Shown here one piece after another: positions 1 through 8,059 of a DNA stretch of 64,000 nucleotides. Positions within the stretch are counted from its first letter, which is position 1; each line of letters begins with the position of its first letter. Source of the stretch: Veillonellales bacterium (GTDB lineage Bacteria > Bacillota > Negativicutes > JAAYSF01); NCBI GenBank assembly GCA_039680175.1, contig JBDKTO010000030.1, positions 1 to 64,000 of the forward strand. Reading direction: 5' to 3'. The position numbers and the translations under genes are program-made. The notes beneath the pieces were generated by a model. The model did no database searches. It was given only the letters and a program-made list of their open reading frames with translations, and was not told the origin of the DNA.

Positions 1-39
1 ATGACAATCTGTCTGTTTGTGGTGCTCAAAAATAGACAG

Positions 40-81
40 AAAAGACAGGGAGGCCATTATTTCTCAATCTCTCTGTCTTTT
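40..81 (-). terminator. Possible terminator downstream of the OmpM-like gene
   Basis: Arms at 40-52 and 69-81 pair over 13 positions with one mismatch, and T-rich sequence follows on the minus strand (TTTTCTGTCTATTTTTG). It lies about 80 bases after the porin stop codon. The rest of 1-159 shows no gene. Confidence 0.45.
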
Positions 82-159
82 CCGTTGTTTCTTTGTCGTT
101 TTGTTTTCTTAACTTAATGACATTGCCCGGAGGGACGCCTTTTTTGCCGAAATACTGAA

Positions 160-1326
160 TTAGAATTTAACGCTGGCAGTAGCGCGAACGTTAGTGCCGT
201 GATCCTTGATATCCTGGTATAGAACATTGAGGTTGGTATTTTTGTTCAGCGCTTTGTTGTATTCGTATTCCATGCCTTTTGCTTCCTGACCGCCGGCGGA
301 GATTGCATAGAAGTCGTTTACGCCGATTTTCAGGTTTGCCGAGGAATCGTAAGGCAGAGCGCCTGCTTTTACGTCTTTATACGCTACGCTTAAACCGGTA
401 TTGCCGAGAGTTGCTTTCACTTGGTAAGCATCGGCTTTGGCATCAATGTTTTTAGCGTATTCAGCATCCATTTTCACACCGGGAACCAGGGTGAAGGAGG
501 TGCTGGCAGCAGCGTACTCCGTGCTGTCCTGGTTCAGATAGGCAAAAGTAAGCGGAGCGCCGACTATATTCAGTTTGTATTGTGCGCCGTAAGAATTTTC
601 CATGGTGTTGCTGCTATCGACAATTTCTTTACCGCCAAAAGCAAGGAAGTTGCCTTCTTTAACGGATACGCCGTTAAGGACAGCGGTAGTGCCGGCACCA
701 GCCAGCATGCCCTGGCCAAGATCATAGTCCTGACGGCCGATTTTGCCATCGAAGCCCAACGCTTTAAAGTTCACATAGGCGTTTTCTACGATAGGGCTGG
801 TTGCAACGCTGGAGGATGCGGAAGGATTGGTGTTGCCGGAGTTGAAGCGAGCGTACAGGCTCATGTCGTTGTTGATTTTTGCTGTAGCGCCGAGACGTAC
901 GCGGTAGTCCGTTTTGTCGGCAATGTCGCCATCTTCACCGTTGATGTAGCGAACACGGGCGTCGCCGGAGAATTTCACCATGTTGTCTACTTGATTTTGC
1001 AGTCCTTCCACTTTTACACCCATGGTGTTCAGCTCGGTAGCAAATTCTTTGGACAGTTTGTCAACGGTAGCTTTTTGATCGGCATTGAGGCTCTTGTTCA
1101 TGGCTTTGGCAACGATTTGGGCCATTTCGTAACGGGTCATGGTTTTGTCGCCGCGGAAGGTGCCGTCGCTGTAACCGTCGACGATACCGGCTTGAGCCAA
1201 TTTGTTGACAGCATCATAAGCCCAGTTGTTTGCCGGTACATCGGCAAAGGGATTGGCGAAGGCCGGTACTGCGAAGGCTACTGTCAGTGCAGTAGTGATC
1301 GCCGCTTTTAAGAGTTTCTTTTTCAC
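160..1326 (-). CDS. OmpM-like SLH-domain outer-membrane porin
   Basis: Predicted major outer-membrane protein that ties the outer membrane to peptidoglycan. The 388-aa product has a signal peptide (about 1-24, ending AFA), one S-layer homology domain (about 25-80, with FADVPANNWAYDAV and TRYEMAQIV), a short coiled coil (about 83-116) and a C-terminal region of alternating strands ending in the aromatic residue F (SVKF), as expected for a BAM-inserted barrel. In Negativicutes, OmpM proteins bind modified peptidoglycan through the SLH domain and form a trimeric porin. The start is GTG at 1326 with AGGGGGA upstream. It is a single-gene unit: the next gene upstream ends in a terminator at 1783-1816. 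Family call is firm; which OmpM paralogue it is cannot be told. Confidence 0.9.
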   Translation of the reverse strand: MKKKLLKAAITTALTVAFAVPAFANPFADVPANNWAYDAVNKLAQAGIVDGYSDGTFRGDKTMTRYEMAQIVAKAMNKSLNADQKATVDKLSKEFATELNTMGVKVEGLQNQVDNMVKFSGDARVRYINGEDGDIADKTDYRVRLGATAKINNDMSLYARFNSGNTNPSASSSVATSPIVENAYVNFKALGFDGKIGRQDYDLGQGMLAGAGTTAVLNGVSVKEGNFLAFGGKEIVDSSNTMENSYGAQYKLNIVGAPLTFAYLNQDSTEYAAASTSFTLVPGVKMDAEYAKNIDAKADAYQVKATLGNTGLSVAYKDVKAGALPYDSSANLKIGVNDFYAISAGGQEAKGMEYEYNKALNKNTNLNVLYQDIKDHGTNVRATASVKF

Positions 1327-1782
1327 TTGAAATCCCCCTAAATAATTTTTTGTGCGCGGGTGTTACCACCGGCATATCGGCTGCTATCCGCCAGGGGGAC
1401 CGAACGATGAGTATCCACGTTTCCTCAACTTCTATCCCGTCCAGCAGAAATTCGCTTTTATGCACCTGCCGCTTTCGCAGGTTCTTGTTTACATAATTCT
1501 ATACGCCTGCCTGGATTCCTGCTTGCCATTGCTGTGTAATTATTGGCAATTTCTCCTGTCTGCCGTAAAAGAAAATGTTTGTCATTGCGAGGAGGTACGA
1601 CGAAGCAATCTCGGCGCTGGCGTTTCTTCCTTGATAATGACAGAAGGAACTGCTATGATTCGTGCAAGCTGCCTCATCATGCTGCAAATGGCTTGGTTAC
1701 TTTGGAACGACCAGTCAGTCATATTGTTTCAAAAAAATTATGCATTTTACATAATAATTTTGATATATGTCAGATTCGCGAT
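1327..1782 (-). promoter_or_regulatory. Long upstream region of the porin gene
   Basis: About 455 bases with no convincing gene. A TAGAAT -10-like hexamer (minus strand, 1496-1501) lacks a good -35 box, so the promoter is unassigned. A short hairpin (ACCTGC/GCAGGT, 1464-1482) would lie in the leader. A degraded half of the dispersed inverted repeat starts near 1578. Confidence 0.35.
1578..1640. repeat. Degenerate copy of the dispersed inverted repeat
   Basis: Contains TGTCATTGCGAGGAGG and GACGAAGCAATCTC, matching the left arm of the element found intact elsewhere. The right part is reduced to a TGATAATGACA-like end. Confidence 0.6.
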
Positions 1783-1816
1783 AAAAAAAAAGAATCCTGC
1801 ATTTTCAGCGGGATTC
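1783..1816 (-). terminator. Terminator after the DUF3084 gene
   Basis: On the minus strand, GAATCCCGC and GCAGGATTC pair over nine positions with one mismatch and a 7-nt loop, followed by nine Ts (1783-1791). This is a standard intrinsic terminator about 130 bases after the stop codon at 1945. Confidence 0.85.
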
Positions 1817-1844
1817 CCGACCGGTAATTTATGTTAAGCGGGGA

Positions 1845-1938
1845 GGGCTGTTGGCGATTGGCTGTTAGCTTTTGGCTTTTGGCTTTTGGATCATGGATCA
1901 TGTCATGGATCATGGCCCATAGCCAAAAGCCCATGCCC
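1845..1938. repeat. Heptamer array between DUF3084 gene and its terminator
   Basis: Degenerate 7-nt units (TTGGCGA, TTGGCTG, TTAGCTT, TTGGCTT, then ATCATGG and ATAGCCA types), ending a few bases from the DUF3084 stop codon at 1945. Confidence 0.75.
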
Positions 1939-1944
1939 CCCGCC

Positions 1945-3198
1945 TTATTCCACTATATTGCGAACCTGGATCGTAATCTTCAGGGGACCGGCGGCGTAGG
2001 TGTCATTTTTGGCGACAGCGGTAAGCTGTACTTTGCCGCTGCAGCGTTTCACCTGATTGATGGTGTCATATAACTGGGCACCGCCCATTTCGCCTACAGT
2101 TCCCTGGAGAGGATCGGGCAGGATGCCTTGTTTGACTGCCGCTGCATTTACCTTTTGCAGAAACGACAAAACAATTTCTTCGGCTTTCCCCTGATCACTG
2201 CCGGTAACGAAGACGGCGGAATCAACGACCATCCCCTGGGAATAGATAAGGTGATTGGGGAACAGTTCAATCTGTCCGATAACCGGTTCGCCGTAGACGA
2301 TATTACCGGCTGCGGATATACGGACGACGACTCCTTCGGAAGCCGAGTCCAGGATGGCAACCGCCTGATCAAAATCATTTTTTGAAATCCAGAGGATTTC
2401 CAGATCTTTATCGGTGACATCCAGCCTGTCTAATAAACTCTGATTGGTCCGGTATATAATACTCGTCAAAGCTTTCTCCGCCTGATTGTCTTTTTCCTGT
2501 TGGGAAAGGACGCTGGTAGAGAGCACTTCTCCCGCCCGGAAAGCGATGGCGCCTTCTCTTACGGCTTGGATACCTTTGTTGAGTTTAGTCGTAAGTTCGT
2601 TTAGCCGGTCGACGTCGGACTGGAGGCTGGCTTTTGATTCGTTGAGGGCGGTAATACGAACATCCAATTCGTCCTTGGTAGCCTGCAATGTTTGGATTTT
2701 CTGCCGGGCTTCTGCCAGATTTCCCTGAACCTGGGCGTAATCCGCCTCAACTTGCTTAAGAGCAGCGGTAGTGCGATCCCGTTCGGCAGCAACTGTGGAC
2801 AATTCCGCCGTTATGTTTCTTAATTGTTCTGTAGTATTTTTTATTTTGGCATTAAGGGTAGAATATTCGGCTGTTTTAGCTTCCAGGGCAGTCCGGCTGT
2901 CTGCCAGTTCGCTGTTTTTAGCCGCTACTTCCGCCGAAAGAACCGCCAGTTCGGTTTTCAGCGCTTTCATGCCGAATAAGGCGGTACGCACGTCGCGGGA
3001 GGCCAATGTCAGTATTCCCAGGGTCGTCGAAGCGATCAGGATGCCGGTGATGATGGTAACAATGATGGAGGTATGCTTCGGCCTTAGTCCAAACAGTGTC
3101 ATTTTCCTTTTGCCGACTTTTGTGCCTAATTTGTCGCCGATATAAGCGATCACTCCGCCCATCACAGCTAAAACCGCGATGAGTACAATACCGTACAT
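1945..3198 (-). CDS. DUF3084 family membrane protein with coiled coil
   Basis: Function unknown. The 417-aa product has an N-terminal membrane segment (about 1-20), a second one (about 44-66), a long Ala/Glu/Lys-rich coiled coil (about 75-215) and a globular C-terminal domain (about 220-417). This architecture matches DUF3084 proteins, which as far as I know occur in cyanobacteria and Negativicutes, both diderm groups. It follows lptF across a 245-base repeat-filled gap and closes the lipid A/LPS-export gene set, so a role in envelope assembly is an inference from context only. The start ATG at 3198 has GGGAGG upstream. A terminator follows at 1783-1816. Confidence 0.8.
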   Translation of the reverse strand: MYGIVLIAVLAVMGGVIAYIGDKLGTKVGKRKMTLFGLRPKHTSIIVTIITGILIASTTLGILTLASRDVRTALFGMKALKTELAVLSAEVAAKNSELADSRTALEAKTAEYSTLNAKIKNTTEQLRNITAELSTVAAERDRTTAALKQVEADYAQVQGNLAEARQKIQTLQATKDELDVRITALNESKASLQSDVDRLNELTTKLNKGIQAVREGAIAFRAGEVLSTSVLSQQEKDNQAEKALTSIIYRTNQSLLDRLDVTDKDLEILWISKNDFDQAVAILDSASEGVVVRISAAGNIVYGEPVIGQIELFPNHLIYSQGMVVDSAVFVTGSDQGKAEEIVLSFLQKVNAAAVKQGILPDPLQGTVGEMGGAQLYDTINQVKRCSGKVQLTAVAKNDTYAAGPLKITIQVRNIVE

Positions 3199-3243
3199 GG
3201 GAAGGCCTCCCTTCGTGTTGGTTGTTGGCGATTGCTCTGGGAT

Positions 3244-3333
3244 TGTCGTTGCGAGCGACAGCGCAGCACACTCTCTGTTGCAGATTGCCTTTCACAGCGT
3301 TGAGATCGCCACGGCTAACGCCTCGCGATGACA
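3244..3333. repeat. Dispersed ~88-bp inverted repeat, copy 1
   Basis: Starts TGTCGTTGCGAGC and ends CCTCGCGATGACA, enclosing GAGATCGCCACGGCTAACG. The arms form an imperfect inverted repeat. Heptamer-like sequence flanks it on both sides. No reading frame inside. Confidence 0.85.
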
Positions 3334-3356
3334 GATAGAAGAGTTTTTCACTCTGG

Positions 3357-3443
3357 GCACTGGCTCTTGGCTTTTAGCTATGTGCCATGGGCTGTTGGTC
3401 AAAAGCTAAAAGCCAATCGCTAACAGCCAAAAGCCAATCGCCC
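3357..3443. repeat. Heptamer array abutting the lptF stop codon
   Basis: Units in both orientations (TTGGCTT-type, then AAAGCCA, ATCGCTA, ACAGCCA), so this copy can fold back on itself. The last unit touches the lptF stop codon at 3444. Confidence 0.8.
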
Positions 3444-4523
3444 CTACTGCGATGCTTTGCGAACCAGGTAGATACCGGCCAAAATGCCGATGATGTTGGG
3501 AAACCAGGCCGCTAGGACGGCGGGAATGGCTCCCCCCTGTCCCAAGGCGGTGGCAACGGTCATAATGGTATAGTAAATAAAAATAACGATAATGCTGATC
3601 CCCAGACCGATGGAGGAACTGGACCGATGAGGCTGAAGGCCCAGGGGCGTGCCGATAAGGGCAAAGACAAAGCTGGCCATGGGGATGGACAGCCGCTGAT
3701 GCAATTCTACTTCATAGCGGCTTGTCTTTACATATTCCCGCTGCAGTATGGCTATTTGCTGCTTCAATTCTTTAATAGACATTTCATCCGGCCGCTTTTG
3801 TTCCCGGGAGATTGATTCGGGATTTTTGTCCACGGGCAGTATTTGCCGGTCGAACCGCATAGTATGCTCCAGCTGACCGGTAGGACTGAGTTCATAAATA
3901 ATGCCGTTGGACATCACCCAGCGGTTATCCTGCCAGACTGCATTCTCGGCGTTTTCCACCCGTACCAGGCTGCCGGTTTCAAATTCTTCCACACTGACGG
4001 CATACATGACATTGTCTTCGTATTTGCGGGCATATGTCAAACGTTCCAGTGCTCCCTCTTTCACATCTTTAATGACAATGTGTTCCTGGGATTTAGGCGC
4101 CGTATTTTTTTTGATTTCATCAACAACCGTGTTATAGGCTTCATTGGACTGGGGCACTACCATTTCATTAAAAGTAACGGCAAACAAACTGACAAAAAAA
4201 GCCACAACAAATACCGGAGCCGACAGCCGGAAAAAGCTAAGCCCGCCGGAACGCATGGCCGTGACTTCACTGGCGCCGGAAAGCCGGCCAAAGGATAACA
4301 ATGCTGCCAATAACATGGACATGGGAAATGTTAATACAATAATGCTGGGCAGACTATAAATAAACAACTTAATCACCGAGGTCACTGAGGCACCGTATTG
4401 GGTTACATACTGGGCGATGCGAAACAACGTATTGGTACCGATAAAGACGCTGGAAAAAGCACATATGCCAAAAACAAAGGGTCCCATCAGTTCCTTAATG
4501 ATATATTTGTCTAAGATGCGCAT
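3444..4523 (-). CDS. lptF: LPS export permease, LptF/LptG (YjgP/YjgQ) family
   Basis: Inner-membrane permease of the ABC exporter that extracts LPS and feeds it to the LptC/LptA bridge. The 359-aa product has the family layout: three N-terminal membrane helices (about 12-35, 50-78, 100-120), a large periplasmic beta domain (about 130-265) and three C-terminal helices (about 275-357). Proteobacteria use two different permeases, LptF and LptG. Only one is present here, in line with lptB, lptC and lptA just upstream, so it may work as a homodimer. F or G identity cannot be decided from the sequence. ATG start at 4523, about 110 bases after lptB. Confidence 0.9.
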   Translation of the reverse strand: MRILDKYIIKELMGPFVFGICAFSSVFIGTNTLFRIAQYVTQYGASVTSVIKLFIYSLPSIIVLTFPMSMLLAALLSFGRLSGASEVTAMRSGGLSFFRLSAPVFVVAFFVSLFAVTFNEMVVPQSNEAYNTVVDEIKKNTAPKSQEHIVIKDVKEGALERLTYARKYEDNVMYAVSVEEFETGSLVRVENAENAVWQDNRWVMSNGIIYELSPTGQLEHTMRFDRQILPVDKNPESISREQKRPDEMSIKELKQQIAILQREYVKTSRYEVELHQRLSIPMASFVFALIGTPLGLQPHRSSSSIGLGISIIVIFIYYTIMTVATALGQGGAIPAVLAAWFPNIIGILAGIYLVRKASQ

Positions 4524-4635
4524 ATATTCTCCTTACTATCAAGAAAAGCCGCTGACGCGTCTTTTCGTCTCATGGCTCACAGCTAAAAGATTCTTATTAC
4601 GTATAGAGGAACAAAACTTTCTTCTGTCAGCGCCG

Positions 4636-5355
4636 CTACAGACTGAAATTTTCTCCCAAATAGAATTTCCTGGCGATTTCACTGACGGCGATGGTTGCAC
4701 TGTCGCCATCAATGAGAATTTGACCTTCATTGAGGATATAAGCTTTATCAACAATCTTTAAGGTTTCGCGGACATTATGGTCGGTAATTAGGATGCCGAT
4801 GCCGCGTTCCCGCAAATAGCCGATAATATCCTGAATGTCGGCTACGGCAATCGGATCGACGCCGGCAAAGGGTTCATCCAGCAGGATAAAATAGGGATCA
4901 GTAGCCAGAGAACGGGCGATTTCCACCCGGCGCCGCTCCCCGCCGGACAATTCGGAACCTTTGCGCTTGCGGACATGGACAACATGAAATTCTTCCAGCA
5001 GGCTCTCCGTTTTATCCCGGCGTTCGCCTGCCGACAAAGGGGTCGTTTCCAATATGGCCAGCAGATTATCCTCTACTGTCAGTTTGCGGAAGACGGATGC
5101 TTCCTGGGGCAAATAACCAATGCCAAAGCGGGAACGTTGGTACATAGGCATATGGGTAACATCTTCGCCATTGACAACGATATTGCCGCTATTCGGTCTT
5201 TCCAGCCCGACAATCATATAAAAGGTCGTCGTTTTACCGGCACCGTTGGGACCGAGAAGACCGACAATCTGTCCCTGATCCACCCGCAGACTGACACCGT
5301 CGACTACGTTGCGGCCTTTATAATTTTTGACTAAGTCAGAAGTTGCTATATACAT
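4636..5355 (-). CDS. lptB: LPS export ABC transporter ATP-binding protein LptB
   Basis: Cytoplasmic ATPase driving LPS export. The 239-aa product has Walker A (GPNGAGKTT), Q-loop (YLPQE), signature ([15 protein letters not shown]), Walker B ([12 protein letters not shown]) and the H-loop (ITDHNVRET), all typical of LptB. I place the start at the ATG at 5355, preceded by AAGGAG. The frame stays open 18 codons further upstream, but that stretch is read out of heptamer repeats (residues such as PTANSQ) and is very unlikely to be coding. A 54-unit heptamer array separates it from lptA, although the two products work in the same complex. Confidence 0.95.
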   Translation of the reverse strand: MYIATSDLVKNYKGRNVVDGVSLRVDQGQIVGLLGPNGAGKTTTFYMIVGLERPNSGNIVVNGEDVTHMPMYQRSRFGIGYLPQEASVFRKLTVEDNLLAILETTPLSAGERRDKTESLLEEFHVVHVRKRKGSELSGGERRRVEIARSLATDPYFILLDEPFAGVDPIAVADIQDIIGYLRERGIGILITDHNVRETLKIVDKAYILNEGQILIDGDSATIAVSEIARKFYLGENFSL

Positions 5356-5372
5356 GCAAATGCTCCTTATTT

Positions 5373-5750
5373 TTGGCGATTGGCTGTTGGCTGTGGGCTG
5401 TGGGCTCATAGCTCATAGCTCATAGCTCAAAGTTCATAGCTCATAGCTCAAAGCTCATAGCTCAAAGCTCATAGCCCATAGCTCAAAGCTCATAGCCCAT
5501 AGCCCATAGCTCAAAGCTCATAGCCCATAGCCCATAGCTCATAGCTCATAGCCCATAGCTCATAGCCCATAGCCCATAGCTCATAGCTCATAGCTCATAG
5601 CCCATCGCCCATAGCCCATAGCTCATAGCTCATAGCCCATAGCCCATAGCCCATAGCTCATAGCCCATAGCTCATAGCCCATAGCTCATAGCTCATAGCT
5701 CATAGCTCATAGCCCATCGCCCATAGCTCGCAGCCCATAGCCAACAGTCC
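5373..5750. repeat. Long heptanucleotide array between lptB and lptA
   Basis: I count about 54 contiguous 7-nt units in one phase with no spacers. They begin TTGGCGA, TTGGCTG, TGGGCTG and go on with ATAGCTC, ATAGCCC and AAAGCTC variants, finishing seven bases before the lptA stop codon. On the transcribed (minus) strand the unit reads GAGCTAT or GGGCTAT. Because 7 is not a multiple of 3, the TGA inside TATGAGC recurs in every frame, so the array cannot encode a long protein. This is the largest array in the window and the region holds nothing else. Confidence 0.95.
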
Positions 5751-5757
5751 CGCCCCG

Positions 5758-6471
5758 TTACTGCTGATTAATAATCAGTTTGGTACGCCCCTGGGCGTCC
5801 ATGACTTTGTCATCCATATAGATGGTCAGGGTATTGCCTGTAAGGACATTGCCCTGCTGAATCGCACGGGCGTTGCCGGTTAATACGGCTTTAGCCTGTC
5901 CGTTTTTGGCGCCGTAGTAAACCGCCTGATCGGATACGGCATCCAGCTGGCGGGTTTCGCTGACGATATGGACATCGCCTTCGCCGACTGCCCGCTCTTC
6001 ATCAAGGAAGGCTTCCAATTTAGCGGCAGTCATGACTCCGTCCGGCATGGTCAACCGAGCCGAGTTGTTGACGACTGCATATTGTTTGTCGGAATAATAG
6101 TCGATTTGCGGACCGGTAAGGCGATTGTCGCCTTTTACCAGCACAACATCGCCGGTGGCAATAAGATGGGTATTGTCATACCCCCGGACTTCGGCTGCCG
6201 TGAGCACCGCGTCATCCTGAACGACTTTAACACCGCCGGAAATATAGGATTCTCTGGTCTTTGTATTGTAACGGGCGCTTGCCCCGGTCATGGCGGCGTT
6301 TGCCTGTGTCAGCTGAACCGCTCCCTGAGCCGTCATAACTCCGCTTACGGCATCGTATTCAATCGAATCCGCCGCCATCTCTACCGGGCCGTTGTTCTGC
6401 GCCGACAGATGATTTGTGGTGCCGACAGCCAGAAATAAAGCCAGTACTGCAATCATAAACTTATTTTTCAA
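5758..6471 (-). CDS. lptA: Periplasmic LPS-bridge protein LptA (OstA-like)
   Basis: Forms the periplasmic beta-jellyroll bridge carrying LPS from LptC to the outer membrane. The 237-aa product has a signal peptide (about 1-24, ending LSA) and an OstA-type repetitive beta domain. Typical short strand repeats are visible (VEMAADSIEYDAVSG, VVLVKGDNRLTG, AVLTGNARAIQQGN). The start is TTG at 6471, overlapping the lptC stop codon as TTGA, with GGAGGGG upstream. It is longer than E. coli LptA (about 185 aa), which could give a longer bridge segment. Confidence 0.9.
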   Translation of the reverse strand: MKNKFMIAVLALFLAVGTTNHLSAQNNGPVEMAADSIEYDAVSGVMTAQGAVQLTQANAAMTGASARYNTKTRESYISGGVKVVQDDAVLTAAEVRGYDNTHLIATGDVVLVKGDNRLTGPQIDYYSDKQYAVVNNSARLTMPDGVMTAAKLEAFLDEERAVGEGDVHIVSETRQLDAVSDQAVYYGAKNGQAKAVLTGNARAIQQGNVLTGNTLTIYMDDKVMDAQGRTKLIINQQ

Positions 6472-7028
6472 TTAGATGCCCCTCCCTTGCGAACCCGGGC
6501 GTTACCCTGCACTTTGATTTTCTCCAGATCGACATCGCTTTCCAGCTGATTGCCGCTGATGATGGTATCATCCCTGGTCACCGTAACGTCGCCGTCAGCG
6601 TAAAAGCAACGGGTTTGACCATCCCAACGCGCTTCCCTGGCATTAAGTTCGGTTCCGTCGCTGGCAACCGCCCGGACGCTGCCGGTCAGAACAATATTCT
6701 TTGTCTTTGTGTCCATGGTTGCCCAAGGTGCGGTAATGTGAATGGTACCGCCATTATCCTGATAAAAAATTCCCGCTAGGTTCATCAGCGTTGCCTGTTT
6801 GGTATTTGGCTCCATCTCAATGGAATCTGCCGTCAATTCCCAAATTCGTTTTCCATTTTCCTCTTCAATGAGTAAACTGTTGACAAAAGTGGCTGTTGAT
6901 GCCGGATCACCCTTTGCTTCCTGACCGGCGGAAGGAGAATTTAACGGTTCCTCTTTAATAAAGTAATAAATGCCTCCGGCTAAAAAAAGAACCACGCAGA
7001 CAATCGCCAGATAGGAAGTTTTTTTCAA
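6468..7028 (-). CDS. lptC: LPS export ABC transporter periplasmic protein LptC
   Basis: Bitopic protein receiving LPS from the permease and passing it to LptA. The 186-aa product has one N-terminal membrane helix (about 7-25) and a periplasmic beta-jellyroll (about 55-180) with LptC-type strands (NGKRIWELTADSIEM, KNIVLTGSVRAVASDG). The start is TTG at 7028, overlapping the upstream acyltransferase stop as TTGA. lptC and lptA both use the TTGA overlap, which points to translational coupling. Confidence 0.88.
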   Translation of the reverse strand: MKKTSYLAIVCVVLFLAGGIYYFIKEEPLNSPSAGQEAKGDPASTATFVNSLLIEEENGKRIWELTADSIEMEPNTKQATLMNLAGIFYQDNGGTIHITAPWATMDTKTKNIVLTGSVRAVASDGTELNAREARWDGQTRCFYADGDVTVTRDDTIISGNQLESDVDLEKIKVQGNARVRKGGASN

Positions 7029-7966
7029 GCCTGTTCACCGATCCTCTCCTGCAGTGTTGGCGTTCCCCGGTTATGACGATGGGAAAGAGGCGTGCGGGGT
7101 GCTGTATTCCAGCGTTTCTGAAACCACAGCCATTCATCGGGATACTGACGGATAACAGCTTCAATAATCCGGGTCATTTTCTCAGTCGCATTATATAAAT
7201 CAACGGTTTCATCACCGGTATCTTCCATGATTAAAGGCGGTTCCACAATAGCCCGGTGACCGCCTTCGGGGCGGCGAACGATAAAGACCGGAACTATGGG
7301 AGAGTGAAATCGTTTCGCAAAAACAGCAGGTCCCAGGGGAGTCGAGGCGGCCTTGCCGAGAAAAGACACAAACACTCCGCTGACTCCGGCATCCTGATCG
7401 GCTAAAAAGCTAAGAATTTTCCCTTTTTTCAGGGCCCTTGCCGCACCCACCAGTTCACTGGTGCCACGGGAAAAAATTTCCATTCCCACTTTCTGGCGGT
7501 ACTCGTTTAGAATACGGGTATGCTGGTCGTTAGGCTGCTTTTTTATTAAGGTGGTCAAAGGAAACCCGGCCATGGCCAATGCTGCGCCCAGCCATTCCCA
7601 ATTGCCGATATGGGCAGTCAAAAGAACCACTCCGTGTCCCTGGGACACAGCATCGGCCAGATACTGGTCATTTTCGAGCGTAACCAGTTGTTTGATTTTC
7701 TCCGGCGTAAGAACCGGGGTATACAAGACTTCCATGAAAGTCTGACCTAATTTTCTAAATAACCGGCGGGTAATCCTTTCCGCTTCTTTCGCCGAAACCG
7801 ACAAACTTTCCTGCATCTGATTCATAGCACGCCGGCTTTGGCGGGCGGCAAGATGATAGTACAGCCGTCCAAGCTGCCGGCCGATAAATAACACAATGGT
7901 ATAAGGCAATAAGCAAACCAGTCGGCTGATTGCTTTCAGTAAATGATATTGCCAGTTGGTGGACAT
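7025..7966 (-). CDS. Lipid A late acyltransferase, LpxL/HtrB family (copy 1)
   Basis: Transfers a secondary acyl chain to lipid A at the inner face of the inner membrane. The 313-aa product has an N-terminal membrane-anchoring segment (about 10-35) and the HX4D/E catalytic motif, here HIGNWE (about residue 118), plus downstream blocks typical of LpxL (FLADQDAGVSGVFVSFLG, PIVPVFIVRRPEGG). The ATG at 7966 has AGGAGG upstream. The gene lies between kdsC and lptC. A second, shorter homologue sits at 23215-24090. Which acyl chain or position each one uses cannot be read from the sequence. Confidence 0.9.
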   Translation of the reverse strand: MSTNWQYHLLKAISRLVCLLPYTIVLFIGRQLGRLYYHLAARQSRRAMNQMQESLSVSAKEAERITRRLFRKLGQTFMEVLYTPVLTPEKIKQLVTLENDQYLADAVSQGHGVVLLTAHIGNWEWLGAALAMAGFPLTTLIKKQPNDQHTRILNEYRQKVGMEIFSRGTSELVGAARALKKGKILSFLADQDAGVSGVFVSFLGKAASTPLGPAVFAKRFHSPIVPVFIVRRPEGGHRAIVEPPLIMEDTGDETVDLYNATEKMTRIIEAVIRQYPDEWLWFQKRWNTAPRTPLSHRHNRGTPTLQERIGEQA

Positions 7967-7990
7967 GCCGACGTTCCTCCTGTCTGTGGG

Positions 7991-8056
7991 GTTGGTTGTT
8001 GGCTGTTAGCGATTAGCGGTTGGCCCATCGCCAACAGCTAACAGCTCATAGCCAAA
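7991..8056. repeat. Heptamer array beside the kdsC stop codon
   Basis: TTGGTTG, TTGGCTG, TTAGCGA, TTAGCGG, TTGGCCC, ATCGCCA, ACAGCTA, ACAGCTC, ATAGCCA in continuous phase, ending three bases before the kdsC stop. Confidence 0.8.
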
Positions 8057-8059
8057 CTC

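Noticed and set aside
421-1311. Long plus-strand open frame opposite the porin gene, and similar frames opposite lpxD (25057-25824) and the 788-aa gene (21534-22295)
   Set aside because: Antisense to well-supported genes, no ribosome-binding sites, no recognisable domains; caused by codon bias.
3244-3333. Insertion sequence or MITE with target duplications
   Set aside because: No transposase frame inside and no consistent flanking direct repeats visible among the seven copies; kept as a dispersed inverted repeat only.
5373-5750. Possible CRISPR array
   Set aside because: Repeat unit is 7 nt with no spacers and no cas genes nearby; it is a simple tandem heptamer array.
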